DNA from: a virus
Length of the DNA stretch: 26,664 bases
Reading direction: 5' to 3' (one strand)
IMG/VR virus record: IMGVR_UViG_3300033141_001139
Location: 1-26,664 of that record
Position 1 is the stretch's first letter. Each line of letters opens with the position of its first letter. Both the position numbers and the translations under genes were made by a program. Shown here one piece after another: positions 1 through 8,009 of this stretch. The notes below the pieces were generated by a model. That model was given only the letters and a program-made list of their open reading frames with translations. It did no database searches and was not told the DNA's origin.

Positions 1-267
1 ATTAGGTATAATTATTACTTGTCCCTCTACCATGTCCACTAAAGGATTTGATATATCATTAACTAAAAGAATAATCCACCAGAATTTCACAGACCCATAA
101 TTTTTATAACTAATCAAATCTGGACGCTTTATATCCGAACCTGTGACCCTGTAATAACTAGGTGGATATCTCATCTTGTTTTTGAATATGGACAAAGAAT
201 TCCAAAGAAAATCTAACTCATTTGTTCCAGCTACTGTCACAACATTGTAGAAATTCGTTCTTTTCAT
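1..267 (-). CDS. Baseplate wedge protein, T4 gp53-like (partial, C-terminus outside window)
   Basis: The frame opens at an ATG whose first base is 267 and runs without a stop to base 1, giving 89 codons; the C-terminal part is outside the window. The start lies 14 nt after the stop of the gp48-like gene, with a weak TAGGT-type ribosome site. The visible protein has a YG...WWII segment followed by N-D-I-S-N-P-L and then a V-E-G-Q-V-I-I-I-P ending. This pattern of a Trp pair, an N-x-I-x-x-P step and a terminal 'G-x-x-(I/L)-x-I-P' is typical of T4 gp53-type and LysM-like baseplate wedge proteins. In T4, gp53 locks wedges around the hub. Assignment rests on this pattern plus position after the gp48-like gene; a different LysM-like baseplate protein is possible. 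Confidence 0.7.
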   Translation of the reverse strand, partial: MKRTNFYNVVTVAGTNELDFLWNSLSIFKNKMRYPPSYYRVTGSDIKRPDLISYKNYGSVKFWWIILLVNDISNPLVDMVEGQVIIIPN

Positions 268-281
268 CTTAAACCTAAAAT

Positions 282-1130
282 TTAGTTATTAGTAGGAGTA
301 GTTCCTTCAGTATAATTAAATGCTTCTGAAAAAGATTCTGCTGTCATCATCTCATAAGTTTCAAAAACCATATTCACAACAGCACTTATGAAATTACCAT
401 TAGGGTCAAATTTTAATGGTATAGCAGGAGAAACCTCTCGAACAATAACATTGTAAAATGTCAAGGCTTGTCCTAACTCTATCATTATCCTATCACCACC
501 TTGCAAAGAATCCAAAGCAGTAGCTATATCATTTTGTTTCGTACCTTTGTTTGTCTCCAAAAGTCCAGTTATCTTAAAAGGTGAAGGTCCAGGAGGACCT
601 AAAAATGGAAGTTTATTTACAAATGCTTGGAAAGAAGCATTATTAGAAACAGTATTATTTTCAGCTGGTAAAGCTATAGAACCTAAAATCCTCACTGGTT
701 CCATAACTTCTCTAACAGGATCAGATACAGCTTCAAACTTCAATTTCATAGATAAAACCATAGGAGAAGAGCCTTGCCAAATTCTCCTGGTAGAAGCCTT
801 TGTTATTAAAGATTTATGTCCTGCAGTAACAACCTGAATACCAGCATTCGCAGCAGATAGTATAGATGTAGGAATGAATGGTGCCCATCTAGACTCTACT
901 CTGAGCATAATGTCTTCTTGCATAGGAGCAACTACTGTTGCTAAACTCCGTATACTAGATACTCGAACTAAATAAGCATCTGGCACTCTTTTACCATCTG
1001 GTATATATCCGTATTCGGATAATAGCAATGTTTGATTATTAGCTTTGAAATTCGCCTTATGAAAACTTGTCTTAGTTGACAACCTCTCAGTCCTGTCCGA
1101 ATCCCCTACTGGGTTAAGAATTTTAGCCAT
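282..1130 (-). CDS. Baseplate protein, T4 gp48-like (tail-tube/baseplate connector)
   Basis: A 282-aa protein whose ATG starts 1 nt after the TAG of the tape-measure-like gene, so the two are probably translationally coupled. The C-terminal third contains an NVIVREVSP stretch followed by K-F-D-P-N-G-N and then a hydrophobic strand ending in F-E-T-Y-E. This resembles the 'K-x-D-x-x-G-x-P...V-x-V-x-F' end of gp48/gp54-type tube-fold baseplate proteins, which sit on the hub and start tube polymerisation. A proline-rich linker (LPFLGPPGPSPF) lies near residues 174-185. Position between the tape-measure-like gene and a gp53-like gene fits a baseplate role. The exact T4 counterpart (gp48 or gp54) is inference. 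Confidence 0.6.
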   Translation of the reverse strand: MAKILNPVGDSDRTERLSTKTSFHKANFKANNQTLLLSEYGYIPDGKRVPDAYLVRVSSIRSLATVVAPMQEDIMLRVESRWAPFIPTSILSAANAGIQVVTAGHKSLITKASTRRIWQGSSPMVLSMKLKFEAVSDPVREVMEPVRILGSIALPAENNTVSNNASFQAFVNKLPFLGPPGPSPFKITGLLETNKGTKQNDIATALDSLQGGDRIMIELGQALTFYNVIVREVSPAIPLKFDPNGNFISAVVNMVFETYEMMTAESFSEAFNYTEGTTPTNN

Positions 1131-1131
1131 A

Positions 1132-2649
1132 CTATTCTCTCAAAGTAAGATTTCCATTAGCATGATTTTGTGTTAAAGTATCTCCAGAATCAAATCTATT
1201 TCCTTGTCGAGGTCCGGGAATTTCATCGGTTTGAACCTGCCCGATTTTATCTGTTAATGCTTTCATAGTCTCAGTTAAAGTCTGAATCTGTTCAGCTTCA
1301 AAAGGTATCGGCTGAGTTGGAACTTGTCCAGGTTTTACTCTGGGTGCAGACATCTTCTGAATTTCTTTTGTTCTTTCCTGAACACTAGTAATCTTAGGTC
1401 TATCTAGGATACCTAAAGCCTGTCCTGTTTTTCTATACCATGGTTGAGCAGCACTAGCTGCTAATTCAGACTGCTGTTCCATGTAAGCCACATCCATAGC
1501 TACTTGTTTCTCAGTCTTCCCTGTCTTAGCTGCATACTCTGCTAGACCAACTTCTTTTATGTAATCTAATTTCTGTCCAGCTGCTTGCTTAAGACCTCTT
1601 GCAGCTGTTGCTTGAGCTTTCTTAGCTTTCTTAAATTCAGAAACAGCACCGCCTAAATTAACAAATTGCTTAATAGATAAACCTACACCCACTGCTAGAG
1701 CAGCTAAAAGACCAGCTTTACCTACAAGTGGTAGTAATCCAGCACCTAAGCCTTTAAATTTATCTGCTAATCCAGCAAGTCCTAATTTACCCACACCTTT
1801 GGCTTTCTCTTTACTAGTACTAAGTAATTCTCTCGTCCATCTAGATTTATAAGCTCCCTTATCAAAGAATTCTCTCAACGGTTCAGTTCGTTTTTCTAAA
1901 GGAACTAACCTATCTCCAGTACCTCTAAAACCTGCAACCGATGGAGGTCGAGTTCTAGCCTCCTTTATACCTTCCAAATCAGCAGCCATCCCACCACCTG
2001 GCCTAAGAGATGTTCTCAGAGATTCTTCTAAGGCTAATTCTTTCTTTTCAGCTATGCCTCTCCTAACTCCACCTACATCTTTAAGTAAACCTAACCCAGT
2101 CCTGGCAGCACCATAATATGGACCCAGAGTAGAAACCCCTAAAGCCTTAACAACAGATTCTCCTACTCCATAAGCTGTAGGTGCTGTCCTTTTTAGAAAA
2201 GAAGTGATTTTTTCTTTATCTCTTCTTCGAGCTTGTCGTACACCTTCACGAGCAACTTCTCTGGTAACATTTAAGTCCTTAAGAGATACCCCTGTTCCCT
2301 TTTCAACTCTCATTACTCTTTCTTGAAGAGCTTTAACATTCTTAACTTCTTCCAAGAAATACTTTTTCTGCTCTTCAATATCCTGGACTAAATCATACAG
2401 CAATTCTGAATCTGGAGAACTAATAGCTCCTTCTTCTATGACATCATTCAAAAGACCTCGAACCTTCTCAATAAGTTTGACTGTTTTATCAATTTCCCTT
2501 TTATTTTTTCCAGTGACATAAAGATTGGAAAGCTCCTTAAAAAATTTGAGGTAATCTCTACCAAATTTCTTACTCAGGGCCTTCATAGAAGCCATACTAT
2601 GTTGGTCTATCTGAACTACTCTTCTTCTAGGTTTACCTGGGTCAGCCAT
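1132..2649 (-). CDS. Tape-measure-like protein (hub-associated)
   Basis: A 505-aa, strongly basic and largely helical protein. Residues about 35-150 are rich in Lys, Glu and Leu with coiled-coil-like spacing. Residues about 301-333 form a Gly/Ala/Leu hydrophobic segment of one or two membrane-type helices. The rest is Ala/Lys/Gln-rich with a proline-rich stretch near 435-445. A long helical protein with one hydrophobic patch, encoded just after the tail assembly chaperone and before baseplate genes, is the usual picture of a tape measure protein, which sets tail length and is ejected toward the host membrane. It is short for the class (T4 gp29 is about 590 aa), implying a short tail if the role is right. 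The ATG lies 3 nt after the TAA of the chaperone's +1-frame extension. I see no lysozyme or peptidase domain. Confidence 0.55.
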   Translation of the reverse strand: MADPGKPRRRVVQIDQHSMASMKALSKKFGRDYLKFFKELSNLYVTGKNKREIDKTVKLIEKVRGLLNDVIEEGAISSPDSELLYDLVQDIEEQKKYFLEEVKNVKALQERVMRVEKGTGVSLKDLNVTREVAREGVRQARRRDKEKITSFLKRTAPTAYGVGESVVKALGVSTLGPYYGAARTGLGLLKDVGGVRRGIAEKKELALEESLRTSLRPGGGMAADLEGIKEARTRPPSVAGFRGTGDRLVPLEKRTEPLREFFDKGAYKSRWTRELLSTSKEKAKGVGKLGLAGLADKFKGLGAGLLPLVGKAGLLAALAVGVGLSIKQFVNLGGAVSEFKKAKKAQATAARGLKQAAGQKLDYIKEVGLAEYAAKTGKTEKQVAMDVAYMEQQSELAASAAQPWYRKTGQALGILDRPKITSVQERTKEIQKMSAPRVKPGQVPTQPIPFEAEQIQTLTETMKALTDKIGQVQTDEIPGPRQGNRFDSGDTLTQNHANGNLTLRE

Positions 2650-2652
2650 ATC

Positions 2653-2844
2653 TTACTCAGAATTTTCTTGCTCTTGTCTATCCTTAATCATACGGCCATG
2701 ATGCCAATCAAGGATTTTGGCAGATGTATTTCGAATATCTCCTAAAGTGAACCCTGAAATACCTCTACACAGTTGATACTCTCGTTCTAAAACAATCTCC
2801 AAGGGCGTCACCAGTTGGATAAAAGAAGTCAAGTCGAAAGGGGA
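2653..2844 (-). CDS. Putative +1-frame C-terminal extension of the tail assembly chaperone (programmed frameshift)
   Basis: Relative to the gp26-like gene, the +1 frame opens just after a TAG (2845-2847) and stays open for 63 codons, past that gene's own stop at 2765, to a TAA at 2653-2655. It has no ATG until codon 52 and no ribosome site for an internal start. The peptide looks real: an EIVLEREYQLCRG stretch, then a G-F-T-L-G-D-I-R helix and an ILDWHHGRMIKDRQEQ ending. Tail assembly chaperones directly upstream of tape measure genes are commonly made in short and frameshifted long forms, and the TAA here is 3 nt before the next ATG. The slip site is unproven; CCC-TTT near codon 231 and CTT-GGA near codon 244 are candidates. 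The fused product would be about 293 aa. Confidence 0.6.
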   Translation of the reverse strand, partial: SPFDLTSFIQLVTPLEIVLEREYQLCRGISGFTLGDIRNTSAKILDWHHGRMIKDRQEQENSE

Positions 2845-3532
2845 CTACGACTTCTTCCTCTTCTTTACATTTAGGACACAGCACTTTGGCTGTCGAAGTT
2901 GGTCCATGAAAAGTATCAAGCTCATGAAATTTTCGAACACGAGCCACATCCTTGGCAGACCATTTTCTCATTCTTTCCATTTCTAAAAAAGGATCATCAC
3001 AGTCCACAATAGATCTAGCTAATTTGTACAGATGAGTGTTCTTTCCTTTAACAGCCATTTTCTCAACTTCAACTGAATCTGCTACAGTTAATAATCTCAA
3101 AGTAACAACCCTCTTAGAAACTGGAAGAGTTATCTCCTTAGGTTCAGCATATTCCTTTGAGAGAAATGCTATATTCATATCCTTTTTCAAATTTACTATG
3201 AAATCCACACTCTGCAGGCAATGACTGCACATCTCAGTTAACTTAATAGTGTCAGAATATGAAGTGATATATTCCCAAATAATCAGATATAGTTGGTCCC
3301 CAGTTGTTAACTTTAGAGGATCTATGCCCTTTACTACGTTCTTCAAGACTGACGCAAAATTCCGCTCAAGATTAATTGGATTAATTTGAGCCAAGATTAT
3401 TTCATCGCCTCCATTGTATGGACGGACAGTAATATCTTGTTCTTCTGCTTTGTAAGTTATACAGCCTGACGGAAGGTTTACTGGTAAAAAATCAGTACTC
3501 ATGCTTTTCTCCTGTGATTTTTTGGTAGCCAT
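2765..3532 (-). CDS. Baseplate hub/tail assembly chaperone, T4 gp26-like, with zinc ribbon
   Basis: A 255-aa protein resembling the T4 gp26-type baseplate assembly family. The N-terminal part has an ITVRPYNGGDE motif (residues 34-44), which is typical of these proteins. Two Cys pairs (C102/C105 and C219/C222) can form one zinc ribbon. After the second pair comes a PFRLDFFYP segment, the usual 'Phe-Phe-x-Pro' end of the family. In T4, gp26 helps assemble the hub but is not a major virion part. Two starts are possible: ATG at 3532 with AAGGAGG only 3 nt away, and ATG at 3502 (residue 11) behind CAGGAG with 7-nt spacing. The last roughly 14 codons overlap a long +1 frame, so this ORF may encode only the short form. 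Confidence 0.65.
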   Translation of the reverse strand: MATKKSQEKSMSTDFLPVNLPSGCITYKAEEQDITVRPYNGGDEIILAQINPINLERNFASVLKNVVKGIDPLKLTTGDQLYLIIWEYITSYSDTIKLTEMCSHCLQSVDFIVNLKKDMNIAFLSKEYAEPKEITLPVSKRVVTLRLLTVADSVEVEKMAVKGKNTHLYKLARSIVDCDDPFLEMERMRKWSAKDVARVRKFHELDTFHGPTSTAKVLCPKCKEEEEVVVPFRLDFFYPTGDALGDCFRTRVSTV

Positions 3533-3562
3533 GTACCTCCTTAAATGTGTGTACCTCCAGCT

Positions 3563-4180
3563 TTAACCAAAGAAACTCAATGTTTGATTTACAACGCCTC
3601 CTATAGCGTTTGTTACAGCACTTCTAACTGAACCAATGAGACTTGACATCTCTATGGTATCTACACTTAAAGTTAAATTCAATCGCAGCATGTCATCCCC
3701 AGAATAAGTTAACGGTAACTGAGGTTTGGTCTTTGGGAAGCACCCTTTCAATGCGAATCTTACAGATTCTGCACCAGACCTATCATACAATGCTACGTAG
3801 ATATTCTTCTTGTAATGATCTTTTGGATAATAATAACCTTCAGTATCAACCATCAAATGATACCAACCATAAAAATAATCATTAACTGCATTATCAATGG
3901 AAGTGATGAAAGTCATCTGAACTGTGTCTATTTCCTGAATTCCAGCATAGAATCTCTGAAAAGCTCCCTGCTTCATCGATGACAATCTTCCCATGCTGTA
4001 GTCCCCGAATTTTATCTCTTGACAAAACGAGGATATAAATGGACCAAATACTCCGTTGATTTGGTTTGGTATGAATAATTGCCAATGATACTGTCTCTGC
4101 AGCAACCAAGTCTGAGCTAATGAAGCAAAGGTTATTCCAGAAATATCAAAACCTAAAGGTTGTATATCAGGGAAACCCAT
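3563..4180 (-). CDS. Second tail-tube-fold protein (tube paralogue or tube initiator)
   Basis: A 205-aa protein beginning 5 nt after the stop of the tail tube gene. It has the tube-like order of an N-terminal strand (YHWQLFIPN, residues 31-39), a central set of strands including VQMTFITSID, and a C-terminal RLNLTLSVDTIEM strand of the kind that closes the tube barrel. It is related in style but not closely in sequence to the 171-aa tube protein upstream. In T4-like tails, tube-fold proteins such as gp54 start tube growth on the baseplate, so a tube initiator or a second tube subunit fits. Tyr and aromatic content is high in residues 95-135. Which role it plays is inference from fold pattern and position. 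Confidence 0.6.
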   Translation of the reverse strand: MGFPDIQPLGFDISGITFASLAQTWLLQRQYHWQLFIPNQINGVFGPFISSFCQEIKFGDYSMGRLSSMKQGAFQRFYAGIQEIDTVQMTFITSIDNAVNDYFYGWYHLMVDTEGYYYPKDHYKKNIYVALYDRSGAESVRFALKGCFPKTKPQLPLTYSGDDMLRLNLTLSVDTIEMSSLIGSVRSAVTNAIGGVVNQTLSFFG

Positions 4181-4185
4181 TTAAA

Positions 4186-4701
4186 TTAGACCTTCTCCCA
4201 TCTATCAAATGCCCAACGAACAGTGAACTTCACATTTTCCTGAGTGCCGTAAGCAAGAGGAGTCTCTGAAATTTCTTCTGGATAACAACCTGTAACTTTA
4301 ATAGTCAACCAGGTACTACCTTGCTGATCCAGACATTTCAAATAAATTGAAGATTTTATTGCAATATCTAAACCACCGAGGCCTGTTCTAGCGTTCACAA
4401 TAGCCTGTGCCCAGGCATACAGTGCATCAAAGGTTTTAGTATCAGAAGCACTCTCCAGATAGGTCATTGACCAAGTATGATCCATTTCTAGCTTACCTGG
4501 GAATACGATACCTGCCGTACCCTTGTAAGGTATGACAATCTTGCCCACACTCCTGCCTGGAATGCTTGTGGATTGACAACGTGTTTCCAAAGCCTCATTG
4601 TCACCACCGCCAATCGGATTAGGAATTAGTACATCCCAAAGCCATGTCTTAGCTGGATTCGTAAGGTTGTTCGACAGTACATCTGCTGACATATCAGCCA
4701 T
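4186..4701 (-). CDS. Tail tube protein, T4 gp19-like
   Basis: A 171-aa protein of the size of T4 gp19 (163 aa). It shows the family pattern: an N-terminal NNLTNPAKTWLWDVLIP region, a C-x-S-T-S-I-P-G-R motif near residues 42-51, a hydrophobic P-G-K-L strand, and a C-terminal K-F-T-V-R-W-A-F-D strand. These proteins stack as hexameric rings to form the inner tail tube inside the contractile sheath. It directly follows the sheath gene, as in T4 (18 then 19). The start has a clear TAAGGAG site 8 nt upstream. The 93-nt gap before it holds a strong inverted repeat (4730-4774). Confidence 0.85.
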   Translation of the reverse strand: MADMSADVLSNNLTNPAKTWLWDVLIPNPIGGGDNEALETRCQSTSIPGRSVGKIVIPYKGTAGIVFPGKLEMDHTWSMTYLESASDTKTFDALYAWAQAIVNARTGLGGLDIAIKSSIYLKCLDQQGSTWLTIKVTGCYPEEISETPLAYGTQENVKFTVRWAFDRWEKV

Positions 4702-4729
4702 TTTGATTCTCCTTAACTTATGTTAATAC

Positions 4730-4774
4730 TGGGAGGCATTACTTTGAGACAGAACTCTTAAGAGTGTCCTCCCA
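4730..4774 (-). promoter_or_regulatory. Nested inverted repeat between sheath and tube genes
   Basis: The sheath-tube gap holds a 7-bp perfect inverted repeat (TGGGAGG at 4730-4736 and CCTCCCA at 4768-4774). It encloses a 12-bp perfect palindrome (ACTCTTAAGAGT, 4754-4765). No U-tract follows in the sense direction, so it is not a classic intrinsic terminator. It could be an RNA processing or stability element, or a site that tunes tube output relative to sheath; the role is inference. Confidence 0.45.
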
Positions 4775-4794
4775 TCGTGATTTTCCTCTATTTA

Positions 4795-6411
4795 TTAAAA
4801 CATTACCCCACGATCTATGAGTTCATTGAAGCTAGCTCCAGACTTAGTTATAATCGTCTGAAGATGTATATACTCAGCTACTCTTATTGGCTTCACAAAT
4901 ACATCTACATTCAAAACCAGATCATCGATTGTGGCTGAAGTGTTATTATCTGTATTGCAAAGAACATGAAAACCTAAGTCATCACCCTCTAATTGGAAAG
5001 CTCCTTGAGATGATAATTTCTCCAGATACTCATCTAGCTGAGCCTTAACCCTAAACCTAGTTAATTCACTATTGCCTTCAAACACATATTGTCTCAAAGA
5101 TATAGCCATAGCTTTTTCTATGACGATGAGCATTCTACGCACATTTATGCTGCTTAAAGCAGATGTCTTTTTCTGCATCGTCTTCTGTCCCCAAATGACT
5201 ATACCTTCACCACGGAATAATTGAATAGGATTAATCTGTGCCTGACACAAAGTGTCTCTTTCACCCTCTGTAAAGTTATAAGAGACATTAAGCACATCCA
5301 TTTGACCTCTCGAGAAACCTGCTGGAGCAGCCCAAGGATTACCTACATAGTCATTATAAGCCATTTGACCAGCTGCATGTCCTGAAGGTGGAACATAAAT
5401 CAACTTATCACTGTATTGATCATAAATCTGAAGCCAAGCACTATACAAAGCACAATAGTTGCTGTTGAAATTCTGGGTAGTACTCCTGAACGTAGTCATA
5501 TCAGTTACAGAATTAACAGAAGCCCAAGGAATATCCAAAAGAGCAATACAGTCTGCCCTAGCTTCTGCCACAGTTTTCATCTTTGACTGAACAGCTACCG
5601 CAGTTTCTCCACCGTTAATCAAAATTCGAACATCTATATCAGAAGGATTGGTAAATTCATCCCAGCCATTAATTATATCTGCTGAAGCTAAAGCACTTCC
5701 GTCAGAACCATTGGCTAAGTCAAGCCTGGTAGTTTGTTCTTTAGGTAGAACTGTATCAGCTAAAGCTGAATCAGCCACAGTGATATATCTACTAATACCA
5801 TTTATCTTGTCTTCCAAATACAAATCTTTACCAAAGCCATCTTTCTTTTCTTTTCTGGAAACAAGGAATTTCTCCACCACAGAATAATTACCATCAGCAT
5901 CCTGGAAATACACTACAATTTCAAAAGTGTACTGATCCGTAACTTCTGTCTCAGAACCACCCTTCACATTCTGAACAAGAACACCTATCTTGTCATTCCA
6001 GACTCCCTTATTCGCTCCAAATATCTGGAAACAAACATCAGCTGTTTTTCCAGAAGGTGCAGCAAACGTATTAATAGAAGAACCTGCAGCAAATGCAGCA
6101 TTAGATTCAGCAGAATCAGACTGCATTATATTGACAGCACCATACAATGCTCCATTGTCAACTCTGAGACAATATAAAGTTCTCCCCTTAGCCAAATAAG
6201 CTAATGCAGAATAATGGAAGTAGTAACCTGAAGTTGGATCAGGTTCACCGTATTCCTCTATAAACTGTTTATCAGTCGTAATCAGAACAACAGAATCTGT
6301 GCTGCCCTTAGCTGAATAGCCTACAATAGCTGCAGATGCACTTGCTACAGCTGGGACAACATCACTGATGTCTTTCTCGCTGACATAAACACCCGGACTC
6401 AAAAATACCAT
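4795..6411 (-). CDS. Contractile tail sheath protein, T4 gp18-like
   Basis: A 538-aa protein with the hallmark sheath N-terminus: L-S-P-G-V-Y-V-S-E-K-D at residues 4-14, followed by a conserved V-x-x-x-A-A-I-V-G strand. The C-terminal domain carries the usual arrangement of a VFVKPIRVAEYIHLQ strand just before the end. Residues about 95-260 form a variable insertion with Asp/Gly-rich loops, as expected for the outer domain. The sheath contracts to drive the tube through the host envelope. A good ribosome site (TAGGAGGT, 6 nt from ATG) agrees with high expression. Length is within the normal range (T4 gp18 is 659 aa; many are 450-550 aa). Confidence 0.93.
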   Translation of the reverse strand: MVFLSPGVYVSEKDISDVVPAVASASAAIVGYSAKGSTDSVVLITTDKQFIEEYGEPDPTSGYYFHYSALAYLAKGRTLYCLRVDNGALYGAVNIMQSDSAESNAAFAAGSSINTFAAPSGKTADVCFQIFGANKGVWNDKIGVLVQNVKGGSETEVTDQYTFEIVVYFQDADGNYSVVEKFLVSRKEKKDGFGKDLYLEDKINGISRYITVADSALADTVLPKEQTTRLDLANGSDGSALASADIINGWDEFTNPSDIDVRILINGGETAVAVQSKMKTVAEARADCIALLDIPWASVNSVTDMTTFRSTTQNFNSNYCALYSAWLQIYDQYSDKLIYVPPSGHAAGQMAYNDYVGNPWAAPAGFSRGQMDVLNVSYNFTEGERDTLCQAQINPIQLFRGEGIVIWGQKTMQKKTSALSSINVRRMLIVIEKAMAISLRQYVFEGNSELTRFRVKAQLDEYLEKLSSQGAFQLEGDDLGFHVLCNTDNNTSATIDDLVLNVDVFVKPIRVAEYIHLQTIITKSGASFNELIDRGVMF

Positions 6412-6427
6412 GACTTAACCTCCTAAA

Positions 6428-6829
6428 TTATCTCAATTCCTTTTTTAACTTCACATCTATCAGAAATTTTTCTGTGTACCATTTATCTTTCTTACCTAAA
6501 TAATCCCGAACAAACTCCACTGAAGTCAGTCCAGTCTTATCTATATGCCATTTTCCTAGCATACGAGTAAGCTCTTCATTGCTTATCTTTTTAAGAAAAG
6601 CTGCTGGAGTTACTTTTCTCTTACCCCAGTGATTCTCAGGATCTACATGTCTTATCTTTATCTTACCCCAGAGTTTAATTCTTTCTAACCATCCAGGAAT
6701 CGTGACATCAAAAGTACAGGGTAATATTTCTGGGACTGCTAATTCAGCTTCCATCTGCTTTATCTCTGATTTACTCAGAGCTTCCTCAAGCAACATTCCG
6801 TCTTTTATAATTTCTGCAAATAAATCCAT
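6428..6829 (-). CDS. Unknown protein upstream of tail sheath
   Basis: A 133-aa charged protein, rich in Lys, Glu and Leu. Its ATG directly follows the TAA of the preceding gene, so the two are translated in tandem. Residues 40-66 contain a W-L-E-R-I-K-L-W-G-K-I-K stretch of alternating aromatic and basic residues. The C-terminal half looks helical. I do not recognise a family. Position between a tail-completion candidate and the sheath suggests a tail or neck assembly factor, but nothing in the sequence proves it. Confidence 0.7.
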   Translation of the reverse strand: MDLFAEIIKDGMLLEEALSKSEIKQMEAELAVPEILPCTFDVTIPGWLERIKLWGKIKIRHVDPENHWGKRKVTPAAFLKKISNEELTRMLGKWHIDKTGLTSVEFVRDYLGKKDKWYTEKFLIDVKLKKELR

Positions 6830-7786
6830 TTAACTTGTTCCTGTGTGCCTATAAATGTTTCCGTTCACTATCTCACTAACCGGAGCTTCAACAACTGTTA
6901 TTATCGTCGAGTCCGTAAGTGAATCCCACGCCGAAGAAACTACAGTATACATTTCATCATTATCTGTAGAATTTTCTACTATAAATTTACTACCGGCAGC
7001 AAAATCTGCCGTTCTGTCTTTAGACACCGTAAATGTATGAGGCGACAAAGACACACCAGTTATGCCATAAAGATCAGACCGGAACATAAACAAAGCAGCA
7101 GCCAACTCAGCATCTTGACTAGAACTGACCACAACGATATCTCCATAGTTGCCAGTGACTTCATCCTTATCATAACCACCCAGAGATATTTTATGTATCT
7201 CTTTCTCTTCAGTTTCTAACCTTGGCAACCAGGCTTCTATTCTAGCAGTCATCTTATAGACCCACACCTTGCCTGTATTAAAGATATCCTCTATTGCCGA
7301 TTCATCAACCACTGGATTAAATGAGATATCTGGATTCATCGAAAAATTATTGAAGAATGTTATACTCAACTTAGGAGCATCATGCTGCCATTGAATATAC
7401 TTCTCCATGCATAATCTTACCTTATCCAGACTCGTACTCCAGAACCACATATCATAAGTGAGGTCGATCGGATCGGCCTGTACAACACCAATAGAAGTAG
7501 GAGTTTTCTGATACCTAAAACCTCTACGAGCAACATTGGATCTATTCCGATCCCAACTAAAAGCAAATTCCGAAGGATAAATATTAATAAATTCTAAAAA
7601 ATTCTCTCCTCGTTTTTCAGCAACCATACGCTGAGCTATACCTTTAGGACATATAATTACACCTTTATTTATAGACTCCTCAACCGTAGCAGCCAAGACA
7701 TCTATACCCAAAATGGATCCAAACCTGGTATAAGCTAATGATCGCATTGCTACATCATATGTGTATGTCAGAGAAGTTATAGCCAT
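6830..7786 (-). CDS. Putative neck/tail-completion virion protein with C-terminal beta domain
   Basis: A 318-aa protein. Residues 70-190 are rich in aromatic and beta-strand segments (for example a YDMWFWSTS stretch). The last roughly 80 residues form a small beta domain with F-x-V-S-K-D-x-T-A-D-F-A-A-G, then E-N-S-T-D-N-D-E-M-Y-T-V-V and T-I-I-T-V-V. This repeated 'StxNDxxYTV...T-I-x-V' pattern is common at the ends of phage tail proteins. Coming just before the sheath, it may be the tail terminator or a collar protein (T4 gp3/gp15 region). The ATG is preceded by a 7-bp inverted repeat rather than a strong ribosome site, and a 223-nt gap separates it from the previous gene, unusual in this operon. 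Confidence 0.6.
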   Translation of the reverse strand: MAITSLTYTYDVAMRSLAYTRFGSILGIDVLAATVEESINKGVIICPKGIAQRMVAEKRGENFLEFINIYPSEFAFSWDRNRSNVARRGFRYQKTPTSIGVVQADPIDLTYDMWFWSTSLDKVRLCMEKYIQWQHDAPKLSITFFNNFSMNPDISFNPVVDESAIEDIFNTGKVWVYKMTARIEAWLPRLETEEKEIHKISLGGYDKDEVTGNYGDIVVVSSSQDAELAAALFMFRSDLYGITGVSLSPHTFTVSKDRTADFAAGSKFIVENSTDNDEMYTVVSSAWDSLTDSTIITVVEAPVSEIVNGNIYRHTGTS

Positions 7787-8009
7787 AATAAAATTCTTAT
7801 TTTAAAGAATTAACTTAGTTTTCCTGAAAAAGGAAGTACAATTAAGGTATTAAGACAACATTTATCCCGTTAAACTCTTAAGGAAACAAAAACGAATAAC
7901 TTTGAAAAATCTAAAGCTCCAGTATGTCCGATGACGGAATTCAATACGATTTTCAAGAAGAACTCCACCAAGCCTGTCGAGAACAAGAAGATCCAGATCT
8001 TGTACAAAC
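7787..8009. other. 223-nt gap without a supported gene; inverted repeat before next ATG
   Basis: This is the largest non-coding stretch in the window. Open frames on both strands are short and lack ribosome sites. On the minus strand, AATTCTT and AAGAATT (7792-7798 and 7805-7811) form a 7-bp stem with a 6-nt loop, ending 5 nt before the ATG at 7786. A weaker 5-bp hairpin (TTCCT/AGGAA) lies a little further upstream. I find no convincing promoter pair. It may hold a promoter or a translation control element for the tail genes; this is inference. Confidence 0.4.

Noticed and set aside
547-837. 96-aa plus-strand open frame
   Set aside because: It lies entirely inside the gp48-like gene on the other strand, has no ribosome site and no recognisable motif.
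7664-7673. TATAAATA-like T4 late promoter sequence on the minus strand
   Set aside because: It lies inside the coding region of the 318-aa protein, and I find no consistent copies upstream of other genes.
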